A DNA stretch of 8,547 nt from the NCBI GenBank assembly GCA_030018055.1, contig JASEGN010000039.1:1-8547 (forward strand). The letters run 5' to 3'. Every line of letters begins with the position of its first letter. Position 1 is the first letter of the stretch. The notes beneath the pieces were generated by a model. The model ran no database searches. It was not told where the DNA came from and saw nothing but the letters and a program-made list of their open reading frames with translations. Made by a program: the position numbers and the translations under genes. This DNA is from Candidatus Aenigmatarchaeota archaeon. GTDB lineage: Archaea > Aenigmatarchaeota > Aenigmatarchaeia > CG10238-14 > SCSR01. This document shows positions 4,927 through 8,547 of the stretch, one piece after another.

Positions 4927-5355
4927 TTAACCTTCCTTTAACTTTAAAGTTCTCCAAATTACATTTTTACTTTCTACACAATCTTTAATAATTTTTTCTT
5001 CTTTCGATAACTCTGCCTTTTCTCCCTTTTTTACATCAAGAAAAACTATTCGCAACTTTCCTTTACTCTCGTCTTTAATCTTCGTATAGCCATCGAATAT
5101 CACATAGTCTATAGGATTACCAATAAACCGTGCATCAGCTGGGCTATAGGGAAATTCTGGTAGTATCCCTACAATTTGTTCAGCTATTTTCCCTTTTAAC
5201 ACTGCTCTACTTTTTTCAAGAGTTTCTTTCCTTATTCTTTCCTCATTTTCTTGGACATATTTTTGTACTTCTAGTGAGATTCTTGCTCTGAACCAAAGAT
5301 ATGTTAAAACTATACCTACTACAAGCCCTATTGCAAGTGCTATTAGCCAAATCAT
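4927..5355 (-). CDS. Membrane-anchored Holliday-junction-resolvase-related endonuclease family protein
   Basis: The 142-aa product matches the archaeal family described as endonuclease related to archaeal Holliday junction resolvase (COG4741-like). It has one N-terminal transmembrane helix (residues 3-22), a charged helix at 25-52, then a PD-(D/E)XK-type core. Visible candidate catalytic residues are E59 in KGKIAEQ, D83 in GNPIDYVIFDG and D107-V-K109 in IVFLDVKKG. LPEFPYSPADARFIGNPIDY (65-84) is the most family-like stretch. My recollection is that relatives have Glu, not Asp, before VK. Substrate and role are unknown even for the family; the membrane anchor argues against a classical resolvase. 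There is no SD, a TATA-like box lies about 27 nt upstream, and it is divergent from the radical SAM gene. Confidence 0.85.
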   Translation of the reverse strand: MIWLIALAIGLVVGIVLTYLWFRARISLEVQKYVQENEERIRKETLEKSRAVLKGKIAEQIVGILPEFPYSPADARFIGNPIDYVIFDGYTKIKDESKGKLRIVFLDVKKGEKAELSKEEKIIKDCVESKNVIWRTLKLKEG

Positions 5356-5357
5356 AC

Positions 5358-5365
5358 TTTATATT
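5358..5365 (+). promoter_or_regulatory. TATA box for the radical SAM gene
   Basis: TTTATATT is centred about 27 nt before ATG 5389, fitting a leaderless transcript. It begins three bases from the divergent nuclease-like start codon. Confidence 0.55.
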
Positions 5366-5377
5366 AGCTTTGCTGAG

Positions 5378-5386
5378 TAAATAATT
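5378..5386 (-). promoter_or_regulatory. TATA-like box for the nuclease-like gene
   Basis: The minus strand reads AATTATTTA, centred about 27 nt before ATG 5355. Together with the plus-strand box it makes an interleaved divergent promoter pair within 33 bp. Confidence 0.4.
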
Positions 5387-5388
5387 TC

Positions 5389-6141
5389 ATGTTGAATCCT
5401 GTTGAATATTCGAAAAAGATTGAAAAGATTGTTACTAAAGGTGTAGAAAGAAAATATTATCGCTTAGTTAGACCAGCTCGGTTTTACGGAGGAATATCAT
5501 CCTCTGATTGTAGCGGATGTAATTTACGTTGTATTTTTTGTTGGTCAAACGATTTGGCAAGAGAAGGCAAAATGGGAGATTTTTATTCTCCAGAAGAAGT
5601 TTTTAATGCTCTGGTAAGATACGCAAAAAAATTTAATTATACTCAATTCAGGGTGACAGGAAATGAGCCAACGATTGGAAGAGAACATCTACTTAAAATT
5701 TTAGAATTAGTAGATCAAACAAATTATTCTTTTACCTTAGAAACAAACGGAATTTTGATAGGTTATGATAAGAGTTATGCTAGAGATTTAGCTAAGTTCA
5801 ATAATCTGCATGTGAGGGTTTCGATAAAAGGTACTAATGAAAAAGAGTTTGGAAAATTAACTCTAGCCGAGCCTAATGCTTTTCACCTGCAATTGCAGGC
5901 GCTAAAAAATTTGCTAGATGAAGGAGTTTCTTGTCATCCAGCGGCGATGTTATCATTTTGTGGGAAGAAAGAGAAGGATGCATTACTAAAGAAATTAAGG
6001 GAAATTGATGAAACTCTAGTGGAAGATTTTGAGGAAGAGTATGTTTTTCTCTATTCTAGTGCAGTTAAAAGGTTGGAGAAATTTAAAACAAAACCAATTA
6101 AAACTTTTTCTCCAAATAGAATACCCGAAGAATTAATTTAA
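5389..6141 (+). CDS. Radical SAM protein of unknown substrate
   Basis: Enzyme of the radical S-adenosylmethionine superfamily, using a [4Fe-4S] cluster to cleave SAM and make a 5'-deoxyadenosyl radical. The 250-aa product has the cluster motif C44-x3-C48-x2-C51 (CNLRCIFCWS), an extra C41 just before it, the SAM-binding GEP-type motif as GNEP at 91-94 (RVTGNEPTIG), and ETNG at 118-121. The N-terminus (VRPARFYGGISSSDCSGCN) resembles archaeal radical SAM proteins distantly related to pyruvate-formate-lyase activating enzymes. Only two Cys follow the motif (near C187 and C196, PAAMLSFCGK), so a SPASM-type second cluster is absent. It has a leaderless-type promoter. The Yip1-like gene follows after 32 bp. 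The substrate cannot be inferred. Confidence 0.85.
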   Translation: MLNPVEYSKKIEKIVTKGVERKYYRLVRPARFYGGISSSDCSGCNLRCIFCWSNDLAREGKMGDFYSPEEVFNALVRYAKKFNYTQFRVTGNEPTIGREHLLKILELVDQTNYSFTLETNGILIGYDKSYARDLAKFNNLHVRVSIKGTNEKEFGKLTLAEPNAFHLQLQALKNLLDEGVSCHPAAMLSFCGKKEKDALLKKLREIDETLVEDFEEEYVFLYSSAVKRLEKFKTKPIKTFSPNRIPEELI

Positions 6142-6173
6142 TTTTATTCAAAAGTAAATATAAAAGTGAGAAA

Positions 6174-6746
6174 ATGAAGCTTCTCATACCACTAAAGGCT
6201 AAAAAAGAGGTAAAATTAAATAAATCATTACAAACCTTACTAATAGCAGCAACACTTATTGCAATAGCATCATTAATTGCAACACCAATATTAACCAGAT
6301 TTTTACCTACCCAATTTCAAGTCGCCATATTGGCTTCAATTGCAATAGGAACATGGCTAGTAGTATTTCTAGGTGGACTTTTCTTTTCATGGCTTCTAAA
6401 GCTAACGATGCAAATTTTAGGAGGCAAAGGTGAGTTTGTACATGGGTTAGCAACAATTGCTTACTCGACACTTCCCATATCAATAGGAGTATTGATCACA
6501 GCACTGTTAATCCATATTCCCTTTATGGGAGCAGTACTTAGCTTTCTTGCAATAGCAGTATTTGGAGTAATAGGATATGCTCTGGTCTTTAGGCTAATAA
6601 AGCTACTTTTTGAAGTAGACATGATAACAGCCTTTGTTGCAGTTAATATTCTTGTAGGAATAATAGCACTAGCATTTTATACTACAGCTATCACCTTCGG
6701 TCTTGGCTTGAGCAAGTTAGCACCAACATTAGCGCCAGTAATTTAA
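6174..6746 (+). CDS. Yip1-domain family membrane protein
   Basis: The 190-aa product has five predicted membrane helices (about 19-44, 50-80, 96-115, 118-146 and 150-178). The segment ILGGKGEFVHGLATIAYSTLP (81-101) matches the conserved GGKGsf...a.ys..P signature of the Yip1 domain, which is common in archaeal membrane proteins of unknown function. The first 18 residues are basic and cytoplasmic. GTGAG lies 3 nt before ATG 6174, and the radical SAM stop is 32 bp upstream, so the two may share an mRNA. It converges on the MgtE gene with a 27-bp gap. Archaeal members have no established role. Confidence 0.75.
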   Translation: MKLLIPLKAKKEVKLNKSLQTLLIAATLIAIASLIATPILTRFLPTQFQVAILASIAIGTWLVVFLGGLFFSWLLKLTMQILGGKGEFVHGLATIAYSTLPISIGVLITALLIHIPFMGAVLSFLAIAVFGVIGYALVFRLIKLLFEVDMITAFVAVNILVGIIALAFYTTAITFGLGLSKLAPTLAPVI

Positions 6747-6773
6747 ATCAATTGGGAGAGAAGAATTTATTTA

Positions 6774-7775
6774 TTAAAGCAATCCAAAATATCCTAAAAA
6801 TAGTACAGCAACGCTAAAATATATAGCTAAGGTTACTATATCACTTAACATGGTTGCGAAAGGACCTGTTACAATTGCAGGATCCAAGTTAAGTTTTTTG
6901 AATAATAGAGGAAGAAGAGTTGAAATAAAAACAGCCGCAAGTATACTTAAGCACATGGATAAACCGACAACAATGCCTAGTAAAGGAATACGCCAACCAG
7001 CTAGAGCAACAGCACCAATAGCTAATCCACAGATTGATGCGAGAAAAATCGCGACTTTGAGCTCTCTTAAAAAATAAGACTTTATGGAAAGTTTTGGATC
7101 AAGTGCTATGTTTCTTACTATTAGAGTTTCTGACTGTGTACCTACAGCATCACTCATGTAGACCAACACTGGTATGAATGCTGCTAATGTTAGAAAAGTA
7201 CTTAAAACACTTTCAAAAACAGTTACAATAGAGGCTGCAATAATTCCTCCCACAACTCCAACAAACAACCAAGGTAGCCTTAATTTTGCCATTAGTGATG
7301 CAGGGGATTTAATAGTTGTGAATTCTTCCCCAACTCTATGAAATATACCACCAAACTTAAAAACATCCTCATGAACTTCTTGATTGAAAATTTGGAGTAT
7401 TGTGTCATGCGGAACAACTCCAAGTAGATGTCTTTCCTTATCCACAACAGGTATTGCCTTTATACCATGTGAAAGTGCAAGATAAACAACTCTTTCTTGA
7501 TGTGTTAGTGGATGGACAACAATTACATCCCTTTTCATCACTTCTTCAACTTTAACATTTCTCTCTGAAGCACCAATAATTTCTTTGATTGAAATTACAC
7601 CTTGTAGCACATCATTCTTATCTACAACATACACATAGTCTATAACATCAAAGGTCTTCGCCTTCTTTAAAAACATTTTTCCAACATCTCTAATATTTTC
7701 TCCTACTTGCACACGAGGAATTACAGTAACCATTTTACCTCCAGCTGTATTTGGAGGAAATTTTTTATTCACCAT
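6774..7775 (-). CDS. mgtE: MgtE-type magnesium transporter, short form
   Basis: Mg2+ channel/transporter of the cell membrane. The 333-aa product has two CBS domains (about 20-68 and 79-133) that in the family sense Mg2+, a connecting helix (134-160), and a five-helix membrane domain. Family signatures are PVLVYMSDAVGTQSETLIVR (202-221) and DPAIVTGPFATMLSD (298-312); D312 aligns with the Mg2+-binding Asp of the last helix in bacterial MgtE. The N-terminal MgtE_N superhelical domain (over 100 residues in bacterial MgtE) is missing. Start 7775 is chosen because FPPNTAGGKMVT matches the linker that precedes CBS1 in relatives, and a TATA box lies 27 nt upstream. GGAGGT before the internal ATG 7733 simply encodes the Gly-Gly of that linker, though a 319-aa form is possible. 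Confidence 0.92.
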   Translation of the reverse strand: MVNKKFPPNTAGGKMVTVIPRVQVGENIRDVGKMFLKKAKTFDVIDYVYVVDKNDVLQGVISIKEIIGASERNVKVEEVMKRDVIVVHPLTHQERVVYLALSHGIKAIPVVDKERHLLGVVPHDTILQIFNQEVHEDVFKFGGIFHRVGEEFTTIKSPASLMAKLRLPWLFVGVVGGIIAASIVTVFESVLSTFLTLAAFIPVLVYMSDAVGTQSETLIVRNIALDPKLSIKSYFLRELKVAIFLASICGLAIGAVALAGWRIPLLGIVVGLSMCLSILAAVFISTLLPLLFKKLNLDPAIVTGPFATMLSDIVTLAIYFSVAVLFLGYFGLL

Positions 7776-7797
7776 ATTTAGAATTTATTTTTTTGCA

Positions 7798-7805
7798 ATT
7801 ATTTA
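7798..7805 (-). promoter_or_regulatory. TATA-like box for mgtE
   Basis: The minus strand reads TAAATAAT, centred about 27 nt before ATG 7775, supporting a leaderless mgtE mRNA from the longer start. Confidence 0.45.
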
Positions 7806-7852
7806 CTTTTTCACTAATTTCCAAGCAAATATTAACATATCCACAGAGAAAC

Positions 7853-7969
7853 TTATTTAAAAATAATTATTATTCCAGTAGCATCATCAGCTTTTTTAAA
7901 TCTAGGTATCTCATAAATTAAATACCAATGTAACTTTTTAAATTTAAAAAGAAAACCATCCCATATTTT
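7853..7969 (-). pseudogene. Possible gene remnant (open frame without start codon)
   Basis: The frame encodes 38 residues that read like a real protein end (KKLHWYLIYEIPRFKKADD, then ATGIIIIFK and a stop). It has no ATG, GTG or TTG in frame and is closed upstream by TAA at 7970-7972. Before that stop the same frame reads NLRYLKEHKDW. It could be a decayed gene or chance in A+T-rich DNA. No family is recognised. Confidence 0.2.
7934..7951. repeat. 18-bp perfect palindrome
   Basis: CTTTTTAAATTTAAAAAG is its own reverse complement. On the minus strand it is preceded by GGTTTT, giving the T-rich tract TTTTCTTTTT about 60 nt after the toxin stop, a plausible terminator. TTTAAA cores could instead act as TATA-like elements on either strand. 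Its A+T-only core makes chance more likely than for the 2793 palindrome. Confidence 0.4.
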
Positions 7970-8012
7970 TTACCAGTCCTTATGTTCCTTCAGATAGCGT
8001 AAATTCTATTAC

Positions 8013-8423
8013 TCACTCAATTCCAATAACATTTACTCCTTTAATTTTCTTAAAATCTTCATCAAAGGTTACAATATTTTTTACATTTCTCTTTTCCATA
8101 ATACCCAGAGTAGTACAATCGGTAAAGCTGAATGCAGTTTTCTTTTGTCCTCTAAACAATTTCCATGCTTCTTCAAAAGTATCTTTTTCTATCCACAACA
8201 TTTCTGCGGATTTTCTGATTAATTTACCAACAGCTATAGTTTTAGAGAAACTTTTTAGACGAATCAGTATAACTGTTATACTTTCATCAAAAATGTAATC
8301 AGTAATATACAAACTACCATATTTTTTATTTACGATGTCTTTCATTAATTCGACAGCTCTTTTATGATTCTCATCACGAATGTTATAGTAAGAAACTATG
8401 AAACTTGTGTCTAAAATTAACAT
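8013..8423 (-). CDS. vapC: PIN-domain ribonuclease, VapC-like toxin
   Basis: Mg2+-dependent RNase toxin of a VapBC-type toxin-antitoxin pair. The 136-aa product has the PIN-domain acidic residues in order: D5 (LILDTSFIV), E47 (DYIFDES), D102 (FSFTDCTTLGIM) and D121/D123 (TFDEDF), and the conserved hydrophobic N-terminal strand. Length is typical for VapC. The ATG overlaps the end of the upstream antitoxin frame by 7 nt, the classic antitoxin-first order with translational coupling. It may act on tRNA or rRNA as other VapC do, but the target is not visible. All key residues are present, so it looks intact. Confidence 0.9.
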   Translation of the reverse strand: MLILDTSFIVSYYNIRDENHKRAVELMKDIVNKKYGSLYITDYIFDESITVILIRLKSFSKTIAVGKLIRKSAEMLWIEKDTFEEAWKLFRGQKKTAFSFTDCTTLGIMEKRNVKNIVTFDEDFKKIKGVNVIGIE

Positions 8424-8547
8424 CTTTTACTACCATACAAAATTTTATCAATTTCTTTACTAGTTTTTTCAGTACCCTTACCCCAATCAAATGGTTTTAT
8501 TTTTAATAAATTTTTTGGATCAATTTTCCTCTTTTTCTCCTCTTTTT
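8417..8547 (-). CDS. Antitoxin of the VapC-like toxin, 5' end outside window
   Basis: The last 42 residues of a frame entering from the right edge. It begins basic (KEEKKRKIDPKNLLKIKPFD), continues WGKGTEKTSKEIDKILYG and ends in SKRC. The EIDKILYG-type tail after a disordered linker resembles the toxin-binding C-terminus of small archaeal antitoxins that precede PIN genes. The stop overlaps the toxin ATG by 7 nt. The DNA-binding N-terminus lies outside the window, so the antitoxin class (ribbon-helix-helix, AbrB or other) cannot be decided. It was found by translating the minus strand at the edge; it is too short to show as a complete ORF. Confidence 0.7.
   Translation of the reverse strand, partial: KEEKKRKIDPKNLLKIKPFDWGKGTEKTSKEIDKILYGSKRC

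Larger units (their letters stand above)
7776..8012. other. Intergenic stretch between PIN toxin and MgtE genes
   Basis: No complete gene is seen. The stretch holds the MgtE promoter near 7798-7805, an A-rich/T-rich 18-bp palindrome at 7934-7951, a minus-strand T-rich tract after the toxin gene, and an open minus-strand frame at 7853-7969 without a start codon that may be a gene remnant. Confidence 0.6.

Noticed and set aside
6850..7077. Plus-strand 75-aa ORF
   Set aside because: Antisense to the MgtE membrane domain, which carries unmistakable family motifs.
7731..7742. GGAGGT before ATG 7733 as the true mgtE start
   Set aside because: The bases encode the Gly-Gly of the conserved linker, and a TATA box is spaced for the longer start at 7775; kept only as an alternative.
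1..8547. tRNA, rRNA, CRISPR array or insertion sequence
   Set aside because: No cloverleaf, repeat-spacer pattern, transposase frame or terminal inverted repeats were found by eye on either strand.

Overview
The window is A+T-rich archaeal DNA. The evidence is an archaeal-type RNase P protein (Rpp29), an archaeal/eukaryotic-style ribosomal protein (eS4), archaeal forms of uS17, uL14, uL24, uL5 and zinc-binding uS14, an archaeal PheRS alpha subunit, TATA boxes about 27 nt before many start codons, and Shine-Dalgarno (SD) sites matching the archaeal 16S 3' end (GGAGGTGAT-like). The lineage cannot be fixed from this sequence. The broken ribosomal operon and the short PheRS N-terminus would suit a reduced or rearranged (for example DPANN-like) genome, but that is only a guess.

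Layout. Bases 1-646 (minus): 5' part of pheS, running off the left edge. It diverges across 29 bp from rnp1 (plus). Bases 676-4401 (plus): a fragment of the archaeal spc-type ribosomal cluster in the order rnp1, S17, L14, L24, S4e, L5, S14. It has no S3/L29 side on the left and no S8/L6 side on the right. Three small unrecognised ORFs sit between the ribosomal genes: a 77-aa Gly/His-rich one between L14 and L24, a 71-aa single-span membrane protein between L24 and S4e, and a 52-57-aa acidic helical one between L5 and S14. Bases 4443-5355 (minus): a four-helix membrane protein and a membrane-anchored nuclease-like protein of the Holliday-junction-resolvase-related family. Bases 5389-6746 (plus): a radical SAM protein, divergent from the nuclease gene, then a Yip1-type membrane protein. 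Bases 6774-7775 (minus): an MgtE-type Mg2+ transporter lacking the usual N-terminal domain. Bases 7776-8012: a non-coding gap with an 18-bp palindrome and a possible gene remnant. Bases 8013-8547 (minus): a VapC-like PIN toxin preceded by, and overlapping, the end of its antitoxin gene.

How it works together. The ribosomal block makes parts of both subunits plus one RNase P subunit. Genes that begin a transcript mostly have a TATA-like box whose centre lies about 26-27 nt before the start codon and no SD, which implies leaderless mRNAs. Internal genes overlap or abut the previous gene and often carry an SD (L14, L24, L5). The rest is a set of housekeeping or accessory membrane, nuclease, radical SAM and toxin-antitoxin genes with no visible single pathway. 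No complete new system is evident. The most interesting items are the three small ORFs inside the ribosomal cluster, the missing first domain of PheRS alpha, the compact divergent leaderless promoter pairs, and the palindrome in front of S4e.
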